In this document: in pieces, positions 35,569 through 44,182 of the stretch
Layout of the letters: each line of letters opens with the position of its first letter
Numbering within the stretch: the first letter of the stretch is position 1
Assembly: GCA_902769535.1 (NCBI GenBank)
Contig: CACXPH010000001.1
Location: 1-64,000, forward strand
DNA: 64,000 nucleotides
Direction: 5' to 3'
From: an uncultured Bacteroidales bacterium
Lineage (GTDB): Bacteria > Bacteroidota > Bacteroidia > Bacteroidales > Paludibacteraceae
Position numbers and translations under genes: made by a program
The notes under the pieces: generated by a model
Database searches by the model: none
The model's input: only the letters and a program-made list of their open reading frames with translations
What the model was told of the DNA's origin: nothing

Positions 35569-36264
35569 TTATGCAGGCTCGTTAAGAAGGTCCATAAACT
35601 CCATCGTGCGGCTCTCTAACAGACGAACCACGCGGTCGATGCGGGCAACCAGATAGTTATAGGCGAACATCGCCAAGATACCTACGATCAGACCACCGAT
35701 CGTCGTTACCATCGCCTGGTACATACCTGTGGACAGCGCACTCATCTCGATCATACCGCCTGTGGTCTGCGCCATGTTATAGAAGGTCTGCACCATACCG
35801 ATCACCGTTCCAAGGAAACCGAGCATCGGAGCACCGCCGGCGATAGTAGCCATGATGACCAGACCTTTCTCCAGACGACCTACCTCGAGGTTACCTACGT
35901 TTTCCACGGCTACCTGCACGTCCTGCATCGGACGACCGATACGCGTGATACCTTTCTCGATCATATGCGCCGACGGCGTGTCGGTCTGCTTGCACAGGTT
36001 CAACGCGCTGTCGATCTTACCGTCATGGATATAATCGCGAATACGATCCATAAACGACTTGTCCTCACGCGTAGCCTGCTTGATGACCACCAGACGAGCA
36101 ATGAATATATAACAAGCGATAGCCAACAGCACTGCCAGGATGATCATGATCCATCCTCCGTACTGCGCCATCTCCCATAAGTTAATAGACTGATCTTGAA
36201 CAGGCTCTGCAGCCTCGATGATTGCCTCCTCTGCGAGCGCAATCGTGTCAATTTGGAAAAGCAT
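35569..36264 (-). CDS. exbB: ExbB/TolQ proton channel protein
   Basis: 231 residues. Three membrane segments: YGGWIMIILAVLLAIACYIFI, ATIAGGAPMLGFLGTVIGMV and TTIGGLIVGILAMFAYNYL, with the MotA/TolQ/ExbB signature LGFLGTVIGM. Cytoplasmic charged loop between the first and second. It lies 1 base after pdxJ and 2 bases before exbD, in one operon. Confidence 0.95.
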   Translation of the reverse strand: MLFQIDTIALAEEAIIEAAEPVQDQSINLWEMAQYGGWIMIILAVLLAIACYIFIARLVVIKQATREDKSFMDRIRDYIHDGKIDSALNLCKQTDTPSAHMIEKGITRIGRPMQDVQVAVENVGNLEVGRLEKGLVIMATIAGGAPMLGFLGTVIGMVQTFYNMAQTTGGMIEMSALSTGMYQAMVTTIGGLIVGILAMFAYNYLVARIDRVVRLLESRTMEFMDLLNEPA

Positions 36265-36265
36265 A

Positions 36266-36982
36266 TTATTTCTTAAGTAATTCTAAATATTCTTGAATCG
36301 TTTCCTGGATACCCAGATAGAGTGCATCGCACACGATGGCGTGACCGATACTTACCTCTGCGGTCCACGGGAAAGCCTTGATAAACGGCTTGAGGTTCTT
36401 GAGGTTGAGGTCATGACCGGCATTCATACCGAGTCCTAACTCATGCGCCTTCTCAGCCGCCGGACGGTACATCTCGATGGCCTTTTTCGGGTTCTCCGGG
36501 AATAGTTCTGCGTACGGACCCGTATAGAGTTCCACGCGGTCTGCACCGGTACGGAGCGCGTACTCCACCATCACCGGATCCGGATCCACGAAGATACTCA
36601 CGCGGATGCGGTAAGCATGCAGTTGGTTCACAACGCCCTTGAGAAAATCCAGATGACGGCGCGTGTCCCAGCCGTGGTTAGACGTCAACTGACCGGGCTC
36701 ATCCGGAACGAGCGTCACCTGCGTCGGACGGATATCCTCTACCAGCGCCAGAAACTCCTCCGTCGGGTTACCCTCTACGTTCAGTTCGGTCGTGACCATC
36801 GATTTGAGCTGATAGACATCCTCCTTGCGTATATGCCGCTCATCCGGGCGCGGATGAACCGTTATTCCATGCGCACCGAACAGCTCACAATCCACTGCAA
36901 AACGCTGCACATCCGGCAGATTTCCACCACGTGCGTTGCGCAGCGTGGCTACCTTGTTAATATTTACACTCAGTTTTGTCAT
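36266..36982 (-). CDS. pdxJ: Pyridoxine 5'-phosphate synthase
   Basis: 238 residues, full length. It shows [17 protein letters not shown] at the start, [13 protein letters not shown] and the C-terminal [14 protein letters not shown]. It condenses 1-deoxyxylulose 5-phosphate with 3-amino-2-oxopropyl phosphate in vitamin B6 synthesis. It is the first gene of an operon with exbB-exbD-tonB, an arrangement known in Bacteroidota but without a clear functional link. Confidence 0.97.
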   Translation of the reverse strand: MTKLSVNINKVATLRNARGGNLPDVQRFAVDCELFGAHGITVHPRPDERHIRKEDVYQLKSMVTTELNVEGNPTEEFLALVEDIRPTQVTLVPDEPGQLTSNHGWDTRRHLDFLKGVVNQLHAYRIRVSIFVDPDPVMVEYALRTGADRVELYTGPYAELFPENPKKAIEMYRPAAEKAHELGLGMNAGHDLNLKNLKPFIKAFPWTAEVSIGHAIVCDALYLGIQETIQEYLELLKK

Positions 36983-37005
36983 AACTCGTATCGCAAAATC
37001 GCTGC

Positions 37006-37036
37006 AAAGATACTACTATTTTTTGAATTGTGCAAG
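37006..37036 (-). promoter_or_regulatory. Promoter of pdxJ-exbB-exbD-tonB
   Basis: -7 box TATCTTTG (37006-37013), 19-base spacer, -33 box CTTG (37033-37036), reading leftward about 25 bases before the pdxJ start. Confidence 0.75.
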
Positions 37037-37070
37037 ATTTTAATAAATTTTATTAAAATAATCGTAATTA

Positions 37071-38498
37071 TTACAACTCCACGATCTCCCCTTTGGTCGG
37101 CACGTCGATATGCGCGAATCCTGCCTCGGCTAAATGTCCCTTGTACGTCTCGGCTGCCTGCTCTTCTCCGTGCACCACGAACACACGTTGTACCTTATCC
37201 ACCTGCAAGCTCCGTGTCAAGTAATCGATCATCTCCTTATAATCTCCGTGCCCCGAGAAGCCTTCGATCTTCGTAATCTGCGCCTTGATACGACGGTCCA
37301 ATCCGAAGATGGAAATCCATTGCAGGTTCGGTTCCTGAATACGGGCACCGAGCGTAGTTGGTGCACAATAACCGACGATGAGGATCGTGCATCTCGGATC
37401 GGATATATGGTTCGCCACGTGGTGCTTGATACGCCCGGCCTCCAACATGCCCGAAGCAGAGATGATGATACACGGTTCTTCCTTGTGGTTGAGCATCTTT
37501 GATTCGCGGATATCCGTCACATAACGCAAAGTGTTGAATCCGAACGGATCGGGATCAAAACGCATCGTGTCCCGCACTTCGTCACTCAATTCATCGGGGT
37601 ACATGCGGAAGATCTGGGTCGCATTCGTGCTCATCGGCGAATCGACATAAACGGGTATATGTGGCAGACGACCGTCGTTATAGAGTTGGTTCAACACATA
37701 CACGATCTCCTGCGTTCTTCCGACCGAGAAAGACGGAATAAGCAACTGCCCTTTGCGATACACGCAGGTGTCTTCTACCACGCCCAACAATTCTTCCTCC
37801 GTCACGAGCTGCTCTTCATGCAGGCGGTCGCCGTACGTCGATTCGCAGATGAGGTAGTCACATTGCGGGAACAGTTGCGGTTCGGGCAATATATGACAGT
37901 GTTTTCTTCCTATATCGCCTGTATAGGTAATGCGCTTCCACCGACCCTCTTCATACACCTCCAGCGAACAGATAGCGCCTCCGAGCATGTGACCGGAGTT
38001 AGTAAAAGTCAGCAGCACATCGTCGAACAGGCGGAAACGACGGTCGTAGCCGTAGGTCACGAAATGCCTCATGGCGCGATTTACATCGTTCTGGCCGTAG
38101 AGGGGTTCCACGAAATACTTCTTGCCTTTCTCCTTATGCGGGTTCTGTTTGTCGATCTTCTTGTTGTAGGTACGCACATCCTGCTCCTGAATAAACGCCG
38201 TGTCGGCGAGCATCAACGCACACAGATCCCGCGTAGCGGGAGTGCAGTAGATATCGCCTTTGAAACCCATCTTGACGATGTACGGAATAAGACCCGAATG
38301 GTCGATATGCGCATGGCTCAATACCACGCAATCCAGACTCGCCGGATCGAAACCCAAGTCGCGGTTGTCGGCGTCCGTCTCCATACCTTTACCTTGATAC
38401 ATACCACAGTCCAACAGAATCGTGTGACCAGAATCGGTCGTAATCAGATGTTTGCTTCCCGTCACTTCACGCGTGGCGCCTAAGAATTGAATTTTCAT
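37071..38498 (-). CDS. Beta-CASP metallo-beta-lactamase-fold hydrolase
   Basis: 475 residues. The metal-binding motif is HAHIDH (His62, His64, Asp66, His67), with later metal ligands in TNSGHMLGGA and TYTGDIG. The beta-CASP insert begins near residue 230 (LLIPSFSVGRTQEIVYVL). A second motif ISASGMLEAGR and the C-terminal GFSGHGDYKEM are those of the CPSF/YSH1-like RNA-processing subgroup. It is likely an RNase acting on RNA 5' or internal sites; the exact target is unknown. It is transcribed divergently from the S9 peptidase gene. Confidence 0.9.
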   Translation of the reverse strand: MKIQFLGATREVTGSKHLITTDSGHTILLDCGMYQGKGMETDADNRDLGFDPASLDCVVLSHAHIDHSGLIPYIVKMGFKGDIYCTPATRDLCALMLADTAFIQEQDVRTYNKKIDKQNPHKEKGKKYFVEPLYGQNDVNRAMRHFVTYGYDRRFRLFDDVLLTFTNSGHMLGGAICSLEVYEEGRWKRITYTGDIGRKHCHILPEPQLFPQCDYLICESTYGDRLHEEQLVTEEELLGVVEDTCVYRKGQLLIPSFSVGRTQEIVYVLNQLYNDGRLPHIPVYVDSPMSTNATQIFRMYPDELSDEVRDTMRFDPDPFGFNTLRYVTDIRESKMLNHKEEPCIIISASGMLEAGRIKHHVANHISDPRCTILIVGYCAPTTLGARIQEPNLQWISIFGLDRRIKAQITKIEGFSGHGDYKEMIDYLTRSLQVDKVQRVFVVHGEEQAAETYKGHLAEAGFAHIDVPTKGEIVEL

Positions 38499-38519
38499 GG
38501 CTTACTTCTTTTTGTGCTA

Positions 38520-38550
38520 CAAAATTACTACTTTTTTTGCATATATCAAA
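38520..38550 (-). promoter_or_regulatory. Beta-CASP hydrolase promoter (divergent)
   Basis: -7 box TAATTTTG (38520-38527), 19-base spacer, -33 box TTTG (38547-38550), reading leftward. It overlaps the rightward promoter at 38536-38567. Confidence 0.75.
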
Positions 38551-38567
38551 ATATTTTTGTAATTTTG
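38536..38567 (+). promoter_or_regulatory. S9 peptidase promoter (divergent)
   Basis: -33 box TTTG (38536-38539) extended to TTTGCATAT, 20-base spacer, -7 box TAATTTTG (38560-38567), reading rightward toward the ATG at 38586. Confidence 0.82.
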
Positions 38568-38585
38568 CACGCAAAATTTCGAATT

Positions 38586-40748
38586 ATGAAGCAATTTAGA
38601 CTTATTCTTATGGCAGTTTTAGCGTTGGTAAGCGCTTCTTGCGCCAAGCAGGAAGATCAGAAAACTCCTATCACCAAACCGCAGATCACGATAGAAGGCG
38701 GTCGTCTGACGCCGGAGGGACTCTGGGCGATGGGTCGTATCGGTAGTGTAGCGTCCGATATAGAGACCGGTCTGTTGGCTTATACCGTCAGCTATTATAG
38801 CGTTGAAGAGAACCGTTCCACGACTTGGATTCGCATCTGCAACCCCTTCACTGAGAATGGTGAAATGGAGGTCGTTGACGAATTCGTAGGCTACGATCCC
38901 GCATGGTTCGGTAGTAGCGGTTGGCTCGCTTTCATGCGAGGCGGACAACTCTACCTGCGCCGCGATAAAGAAGAAGTGATGGTCGAAGGAGCTGATGACA
39001 TCGACGGCTTCCTTCTCTCGCCGATGCGGGACAAGGTCATCCTCATCAAGCAAGTCAAGACCGTGCAGACCACGCAGGACAAGTACCCGGATCTGCCGCT
39101 TGCCACCGGACATATGCACGAAGACCTGATGTACAAACACTGGGATGAGTGGACCGAGACGGCTCCGCAACCCTTTGTATGCGAACTGGAGGTCAATTAT
39201 ATCGGTGAAGGCGAGCGCATCAAGTGTGCCAAGGTCGGCGAGGGAACCAACCTCTTGGAAGGTACGCCGTACGAGTGCCCGATGAAGCCATTCGGCGGTA
39301 TTGAGCAGTTGGCATGGAACCCGAACAACGAAGAGATCGCTTATACCTGCCGCAAGAAAACCGGTCTGGAGTACGCCATCAGCACGAACAGCGATATATA
39401 CCTATATGATTTACGCGCAGGCGCGTGCAAGAACATCACCAGAGATAATAAAGGCTACGATATTAATCCTGCCTATTCACCCGACGGAAAGTGGATTGCT
39501 TGGCAGTCCATGGAGCGTGACGGCTACGAGAGCGACGAGAATCGTCTGGCGGTCATGAACCTCGAGACCGGCGAGAAGAAATACCTCGTTTCCGGTTTTG
39601 GGCAGAGCGTGTGTGAGTTCGCGTGGTACAACGATACCACCCTTCTCTACACCGATGTATGGCAGGGTACGATTGATCTCTATCTGGCTACCTTGGACGG
39701 TAATCTCGAGCGGATCACCGAAGGCCAGTATGATCTCACGCTCGGTGATGTGAGCGATCATTACGCTTTCCTCTTAGGCCACTCCATGCGTCAAGCCAAC
39801 GAACTCTACCGGATGGATATCGAAGAGTACCTCAACGACCCGACACGTGATTTCGGACCGCGCGGACACGAATGGCAGCAACCGCACACGGCGCTGGAGA
39901 AAGAGATCCCGCAACTCACGCACGAGAACGATAACATCTACTCGCAGATAGAGCGCTCGACCGTTGTGCCGCGCTGGCAGAAGACGACGGACGGCAAACA
40001 GATGCTCACCTGGATCATCTACCCGCCGCATTTTGACCCGTCCAAGAAATATCCGACCATCCTCTATTGCGAAGGCGGCCCGCAGAGTCCCGTTTCGCAG
40101 TTTTGGTCGTTCCGCTGGAACTTCATGATGATGTCTGCCGGCGATTATATCATCGTAGCGCCTAACCGGCGCGGTCTGCCGGGCTTCGGCAAGGAGTGGA
40201 ATGAAGAGATTTCCGGTGATTATGGAGGCCAGTGTATGCGCGATTACCTGACAGCCATTGACGAGTTCTGCACGGAGCCGTACGTGGACAAGGATCGTCT
40301 CGGATGTGTAGGCGCTTCTTTCGGTGGCTTCAGCGTCTATTGGCTCGCCGGTCATCATGACAAACGCTTCAAAGCCTTCATCGCGCATGATGGTATCTTC
40401 AACCTCGAGATGCAATATCTCGAGACCGAGGAGAAATGGTTCGCTAACTGGGACATGGGCGGTGCATACTGGGACAAGAACAACAAGATCGCTCAGCGCA
40501 CGTTTGCCAACAGTCCCCATAAGTTCGTCGATAAATGGGACACGCCGATCCTCTGCATTCACGGCGAGAAGGACTATCGTATCCTGGCCAACCAAGCCAT
40601 GGCGGCTTTCGATGCGGCCAAGATGCAAGGTGTGCCGGCGGAGTTACTCATCTTCCCGGACGAGAACCACTGGGTGCTCAAGCCGCAAAACGGTATTCTC
40701 TGGCAACGCGAGTTCCGCGGATGGCTCGACAGATGGTTGAAGAACTAA
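38586..40748 (+). CDS. S9-family prolyl oligopeptidase-type lipoprotein
   Basis: 720 residues from the ATG at 38586. The longer frame starts upstream of the promoter. Lipobox SASC with an anchor Cys at about residue 19. Residues about 30-460 are a beta-propeller (repeated TYSPDGKWIAWQS-like blades, AYSPDGKWI). The hydrolase domain has the nucleophile Ser578 in GASFGG, Asp663 and His695 (DENHW). It resembles the dipeptidyl-peptidase IV / prolyl tripeptidyl peptidase group of Bacteroidota, which cleave peptides in the periplasm or on the surface. The lipid anchor implies envelope location. A GATCACGA array separates it from the next gene. Confidence 0.93.
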   Translation: MKQFRLILMAVLALVSASCAKQEDQKTPITKPQITIEGGRLTPEGLWAMGRIGSVASDIETGLLAYTVSYYSVEENRSTTWIRICNPFTENGEMEVVDEFVGYDPAWFGSSGWLAFMRGGQLYLRRDKEEVMVEGADDIDGFLLSPMRDKVILIKQVKTVQTTQDKYPDLPLATGHMHEDLMYKHWDEWTETAPQPFVCELEVNYIGEGERIKCAKVGEGTNLLEGTPYECPMKPFGGIEQLAWNPNNEEIAYTCRKKTGLEYAISTNSDIYLYDLRAGACKNITRDNKGYDINPAYSPDGKWIAWQSMERDGYESDENRLAVMNLETGEKKYLVSGFGQSVCEFAWYNDTTLLYTDVWQGTIDLYLATLDGNLERITEGQYDLTLGDVSDHYAFLLGHSMRQANELYRMDIEEYLNDPTRDFGPRGHEWQQPHTALEKEIPQLTHENDNIYSQIERSTVVPRWQKTTDGKQMLTWIIYPPHFDPSKKYPTILYCEGGPQSPVSQFWSFRWNFMMMSAGDYIIVAPNRRGLPGFGKEWNEEISGDYGGQCMRDYLTAIDEFCTEPYVDKDRLGCVGASFGGFSVYWLAGHHDKRFKAFIAHDGIFNLEMQYLETEEKWFANWDMGGAYWDKNNKIAQRTFANSPHKFVDKWDTPILCIHGEKDYRILANQAMAAFDAAKMQGVPAELLIFPDENHWVLKPQNGILWQREFRGWLDRWLKN

Positions 40749-40750
40749 TC

Positions 40751-40785
40751 GTGATCACGAGATCACGTGACCACGAAATCACGAA
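40751..40785. repeat. Short tandem array GATCACGA before thioesterase gene
   Basis: Four quasi-copies of GTGATCAC/GAGATCAC/GTGACCAC/GAAATCAC fill the gap between the S9 peptidase stop and the thioesterase start. The same unit is translated inside trmN6 at 24223-24255. Confidence 0.88.
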
Positions 40786-40790
40786 AAAGA

Positions 40791-41546
40791 ATGAAGTACA
40801 ATTACGAATACGAGATAAAATACCAGGAGGTGGATGGTTGTAAGAAGTTACGTCTCTTCAACCTTGAGAACTACCTCTTGGAGGTAGCCGGTACGGTGGC
40901 GGATGACTTAGGTTTCGGCATCTCCGTGTTGCATCCGATGGGTCTCACATGGATCCTCACGCGCCTCTCCGTCGAGATGTACGAAATGCCGACGCACTGC
41001 GACAAAATACGCTTTGAAACTTGGATAGAGTCCAATGTACACATGCTCAGTACCCGTGATTTCCGCATCTATAAGCCTAACCCCGACCCTTCCCTAAAAG
41101 GAAGGGAGGAATGGATTCTGATCGGGCGATGCAAGTCCGTCTGGGCAGTGCTTGACCTCAACAAACGCGAGATCGTCAACTGTTTCGACAACCCCATCTT
41201 TGAGGGTTCTGTGGACGGTGAGGTGCTGGATTTGCCGCGCGTGCGCATGACCACCATTCCCGAACCGACCGGCAGCGTACCGCATACCATCGTCTATTCC
41301 GACATCGATTATAACGGGCACTGCAACAGTTGCCGTTACCTGCAGGCGATGACGGATGCCTACCTGCCGGACTATTACAGCAAGCGCGTGCGGCTCGACA
41401 TCAACTACTCCAAAGAGGCGATGCTTGGTGAGACGCTTGTCACCCACTATCTGCTCACCGAAGACGGCGTGCAGTACCAACAACGCAACGAGGCCGGAGA
41501 AACATCCTGCTCCGCCAAGATAACGATTAACGAATTAACGAATTAA
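40791..41546 (+). CDS. Acyl-ACP thioesterase
   Basis: 251 residues from the ATG at 40791 (MKYNYEYEIKYQEVD); earlier in-frame starts lie in the array. Two hotdog-fold halves are visible: the first with the FLENYLLEVAG-like region, the second with YSDIDYNGHCNSCRYLQAM. The D-x-N-G-H-x-N motif is that of plant and bacterial acyl-ACP thioesterases. It releases fatty acids from acyl carrier protein. Residues about 97-107 (PDPSLKGRE) are coded by the GC-rich palindromic repeat inserted in frame between two conserved strands. The C-terminus (ITINELTN) is coded by an AATTAACG array. Confidence 0.88.
   Translation: MKYNYEYEIKYQEVDGCKKLRLFNLENYLLEVAGTVADDLGFGISVLHPMGLTWILTRLSVEMYEMPTHCDKIRFETWIESNVHMLSTRDFRIYKPNPDPSLKGREEWILIGRCKSVWAVLDLNKREIVNCFDNPIFEGSVDGEVLDLPRVRMTTIPEPTGSVPHTIVYSDIDYNGHCNSCRYLQAMTDAYLPDYYSKRVRLDINYSKEAMLGETLVTHYLLTEDGVQYQQRNEAGETSCSAKITINELTN
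41075..41111. repeat. GC-rich palindromic repeat, copy 3 (in frame)
   Basis: CCCTTCCCTAAAAGGAAGGG preceded by GCCTAACCCCGA, translated as NPDPSLKGRE inside the acyl-ACP thioesterase. Same family as copies at 4718 and 15914. Confidence 0.88.
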
Positions 41547-41549
41547 CGA
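41520..41549. repeat. Short tandem array ATTAACGA at thioesterase end
   Basis: Three to four copies of the 8-base unit ATTAACGA code the last residues of the thioesterase, supply its stop, and abut the next start codon. Confidence 0.87.
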
Positions 41550-42040
41550 TGGAGATACAACAAGAAACGACGCTGCTCAAGCGTCCTGCCGAGTTGGAAT
41601 GCGATGTAGTGCGCTTCCAGAACCAAAAAGATAAATGGATTGCATTCGTCGGTCTCAAGGACGGACGGCCTTATGAGATCTTCACCGGTCTGGCCGATGA
41701 TGAGATGGGTATCGCGCTGCCTAAGAGCGTGACGAAAGGCAAGATCATCAAGGTCGTGCAACCGGATGGCACCAAGCGCTACGACTTCCAGTTCGTCAAT
41801 ACCCGCGGCTTCAAGACCACCGTCGAAGGACTCAGTTATAAGTTCGACCGCGAGTTCTGGAACTATGCCCGCCTCATCTCCGGTGTGCTCCGATACGGCA
41901 TGCCGATCGACCAGGTCGTGCACATGATCAGCGGTCTGCAGATGGATAACGACTCCATCAACAGCTGGACCACCGGCGTGGCACGTGTGCTCAAACGTTA
42001 CGTCCCCGGTGCCGTCATCGAAGAGGAAGCTGAGAACTAA
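41549..42040 (+). CDS. Free-standing C-terminal domain like that of class II ribonucleotide reductase
   Basis: 163 residues. The sequence (RPYEIFTGLADDE, LPKSVTKGKIIKV, NYARLISGVLRYGMP) looks like the region near the C-terminus of Bacteroidota B12-dependent ribonucleotide reductases (NrdJ), just before their zinc ribbon. No catalytic barrel and no CxxC ribbon is present, so it is not an enzyme by itself. It starts 2 bases after the thioesterase stop. It could be a detached domain that binds or regulates the reductase, or a duplicated remnant; NrdJ itself is not in the window. I identify it from memory of the family, not a search. Confidence 0.55.
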   Translation: MEIQQETTLLKRPAELECDVVRFQNQKDKWIAFVGLKDGRPYEIFTGLADDEMGIALPKSVTKGKIIKVVQPDGTKRYDFQFVNTRGFKTTVEGLSYKFDREFWNYARLISGVLRYGMPIDQVVHMISGLQMDNDSINSWTTGVARVLKRYVPGAVIEEEAEN

Positions 42041-42054
42041 GCACTGAACACTAA

Positions 42055-42087
42055 AAAAAATAGAGACCGAATAGGCCTCTATTTTTT
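42055..42087. terminator. Bidirectional terminator between convergent genes
   Basis: Perfect 11-bp stem AAAAAATAGAG / CTCTATTTTTT with an 11-base loop. It gives a T run in both directions and sits between the rightward NrdJ-like gene and the leftward RNase G gene. Confidence 0.88.
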
Positions 42088-42088
42088 C

Positions 42089-43615
42089 TTACTTTTCTGC
42101 AACAAATCGCGTTTCTAACATACCGAGGGACTGGTTCTCTATCACCTTCACTCCGTACTTGCGATGCCATTGGTGGGCGAGGCTCTTTAGCCACCCGCGC
42201 GTGACGTACGCGTAAATAAATGGGTGTAGATGCAATTGCATTCCTCGTCCGTGTTGTTCGTACTCGTGCGCTATCTCTTCCTCGATCTGGTCGGTGAACA
42301 GGATAGACGCTTGGATCTTACCTTTGCCGCCACATGTCGGACAGGTCTCTTCGACTTGCATCTCCACCGCCGGACGAACACGTTGACGGGTGATCTGCAT
42401 CAGACCGAACTTACTGAGAGGCAACACATTGTGCTTCGCGCGATCGCGATCCATGAGTTTGCGTACGTAGTTATACAGCTGATCCTGATGCTCTTTGGTA
42501 TTCATGTCGATGAAATCGACGATGATGATACCGCCTATATCGCGCAGACGCAGTTGGTGAACCAACTCATCCGCGGCCAGCATGTTGAACTGGAACGCAT
42601 TCTCCTCCTGGTCCTCGTAGATCTTCTTACTGCCTGAATTGACATCTATGGAGAACAGTGCTTCGGTCTTGTCGATGATGAGGTAACCTCCGTGCTTAAA
42701 ACCGACCGTCCTGCCGAGTCCCGTCTTCATCTGACGGGTGATGTCGAAATGGTCAAAGATGGGTTGCGTACCCTTGTAATGCTTTACGATCTTCGCGCTC
42801 TCCGGTGCTATCAACTCTAAGTAATGACGAACGTCATCATAGATAGCCTGATCATTGATCTGAATAGACGCGAAGTCCGGACTGAGCACATCCCGGATGA
42901 TACCGAGCGTACGTCCCATCTCTTCACTGACCAGACTCACCGGTTCTTTCTGCTGCAGCGACTTGATCGTCTGCTGCCAGCGCTCTACTAACAGTCGTAA
43001 CTCATTGTCTAACTCCGCGACGCGTTTGTCTTCTGCGACCGTCCGCACGATGATGCCGAAGCCGGCAGGCTTGATAGAAAGCATCAACTGCTTGAGGCGC
43101 TGACGTTCCGCTTCGCGTTTAATCTTCTGCGATACCATCACGCCGTCTGAGAAGGGCATGAGGACGATATTACGTCCCGCAATCGATATCTCGGCGGTCA
43201 GGCGCGGACCCTTCGTGTTGATCGGTTCCTTGGATACTTGAACCAAGATCGGGTCGCCCACCTTGAGCACGTCGGCTATCTGACCTTCTTTGCCCACCTC
43301 CGGCTGACGAGGCGTCTTCGTGATAACAGGAATACGACGCCGGTCAGAAACGGCTTTGGTAACATACGTCTGCAGCGTACGAAACTGAGAACCTAAATCC
43401 AAATAGTGCAGAAAAGCTTCTTTCTCATGACCTACATCCACAAACACCGCATTAAGCGCCGGCATGACCTTTTTGACGCGACCGTAATAGATATTACCTA
43501 CCGCAAAATTGTCCTGGTCTCGCTTCTCGCGAGCCACCTCTTGTAATCGGTCATCCTCCGTCAGCGCAATCGCGATCTCTGTCGGCTGTACGTCAACAAT
43601 CAATTCGCTCTTCAT
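42089..43615 (-). CDS. rng: Ribonuclease G/E family endoribonuclease
   Basis: 508 residues. N-terminal S1 domain (NIYYGRVKKVMPALNAVFVDVG), 5'-sensor region, and DNase I-like catalytic core with IDVNSG and IIVDFIDM carrying the catalytic aspartates. The zinc link is CPTCGGKG. The C-terminus lacks the long disordered tail of RNase E, so it is RNase G-like. It processes rRNA precursors and decays mRNA. A strong stem-loop lies in the 95-base leader between it and the small basic gene upstream. Confidence 0.96.
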   Translation of the reverse strand: MKSELIVDVQPTEIAIALTEDDRLQEVAREKRDQDNFAVGNIYYGRVKKVMPALNAVFVDVGHEKEAFLHYLDLGSQFRTLQTYVTKAVSDRRRIPVITKTPRQPEVGKEGQIADVLKVGDPILVQVSKEPINTKGPRLTAEISIAGRNIVLMPFSDGVMVSQKIKREAERQRLKQLMLSIKPAGFGIIVRTVAEDKRVAELDNELRLLVERWQQTIKSLQQKEPVSLVSEEMGRTLGIIRDVLSPDFASIQINDQAIYDDVRHYLELIAPESAKIVKHYKGTQPIFDHFDITRQMKTGLGRTVGFKHGGYLIIDKTEALFSIDVNSGSKKIYEDQEENAFQFNMLAADELVHQLRLRDIGGIIIVDFIDMNTKEHQDQLYNYVRKLMDRDRAKHNVLPLSKFGLMQITRQRVRPAVEMQVEETCPTCGGKGKIQASILFTDQIEEEIAHEYEQHGRGMQLHLHPFIYAYVTRGWLKSLAHQWHRKYGVKVIENQSLGMLETRFVAEK

Positions 43616-43647
43616 AACTGAATTAGGATTAAAATAAATAAAAAATA

Positions 43648-43696
43648 AGCCTTGTGGCTACTTGCCCTCGCTTGAGCAAGTATATGCCACAAAGCT
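43648..43696 (-). terminator. Stem-loop followed by T-rich run in front of rng
   Basis: Two stacked stems: TTGTGGC / GCCACAA and TACTTGC / GCAAGTA, with a 3-base bulge and an outer AGC/GCT closure. On the minus strand the stem is followed by ATTTTTTATTTATTTT. It is either the terminator of the HU/small basic gene unit or an attenuator in the rng leader. Confidence 0.7.
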
Positions 43697-43710
43697 AAGT
43701 CAACCGTCAA

Positions 43711-43800
43711 TTACTTATGCTTATGACGATTCTTACGCAGGCGTTTTTTACGCTTGTGCGTCGACATCTTGTGTCTCTTATGCTTCTTTCCGTTTGGCAT
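43711..43800 (-). CDS. 29-residue basic COX24-like ribosome-associated protein
   Basis: The frame reads MPNGKKHKRHKMSTHKRKKR and continues LRKNRHKHK to a TAA stop. It is 29 residues, about two thirds Lys, Arg and His. It matches the very short 'AURKAIP1/COX24 domain' proteins found throughout Bacteroidota (MPxGKKxKRHKxxTHKRKKR pattern), related to the C-terminus of mitoribosomal protein mS38. A small-subunit ribosomal role is inferred. It lies 32 bases after the HU gene on the same strand, and a strong stem-loop follows. Confidence 0.85.
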   Translation of the reverse strand: MPNGKKHKRHKMSTHKRKKRLRKNRHKHK

Positions 43801-43832
43801 AATGAATTGTGATTAATTAGTTGTTGTATATA

Positions 43833-44135
43833 TTATTTTTTCGTTGCTTTCTTGTTCTTCGGCTGGTTCACACAGTCCTTGAACTCCTGAGCCGGTTTAA
43901 AAACAGGCACGGTATGAGCCGGTACATAAACCGATGTGCGCGCCGTGATGTTACGTGCGATGCGCTCCTTGCGATCCTTCATCGTGAAACTACCGAAACC
44001 GCGAATATAGACCGGTTTACCCTTGCCCATATTTTGCTTGATCGCCAATAAGAAACGCTCTGCAATCTTGCTAACCGTCTTTTTATCATATCCCGTGTAA
44101 AGCGCAACTTCGCTTATCAATTCAGCCTTTGTCAT
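43833..44135 (-). CDS. HU-family DNA-binding protein
   Basis: 100 residues from the ATG at 44135 (MTKAELISEVALYTGYDKKTV). The long open frame upstream is antisense to mutY and rejected. It has the HU/IHF fold signature: two N-terminal helices, GKPVYIRGFGSFTMKDRKER, and the beta arm with NITARTSVYVPAHTVPVFKP. The C-terminal extension NQPKNKKATKK is Lys-rich. It bends and compacts DNA. It is transcribed divergently from mutY. Confidence 0.94.
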   Translation of the reverse strand: MTKAELISEVALYTGYDKKTVSKIAERFLLAIKQNMGKGKPVYIRGFGSFTMKDRKERIARNITARTSVYVPAHTVPVFKPAQEFKDCVNQPKNKKATKK

Positions 44136-44182
44136 AATAATTCTTTCGTTTGATTGTTTGTTCAAATATCCGAAAAAGCGTG

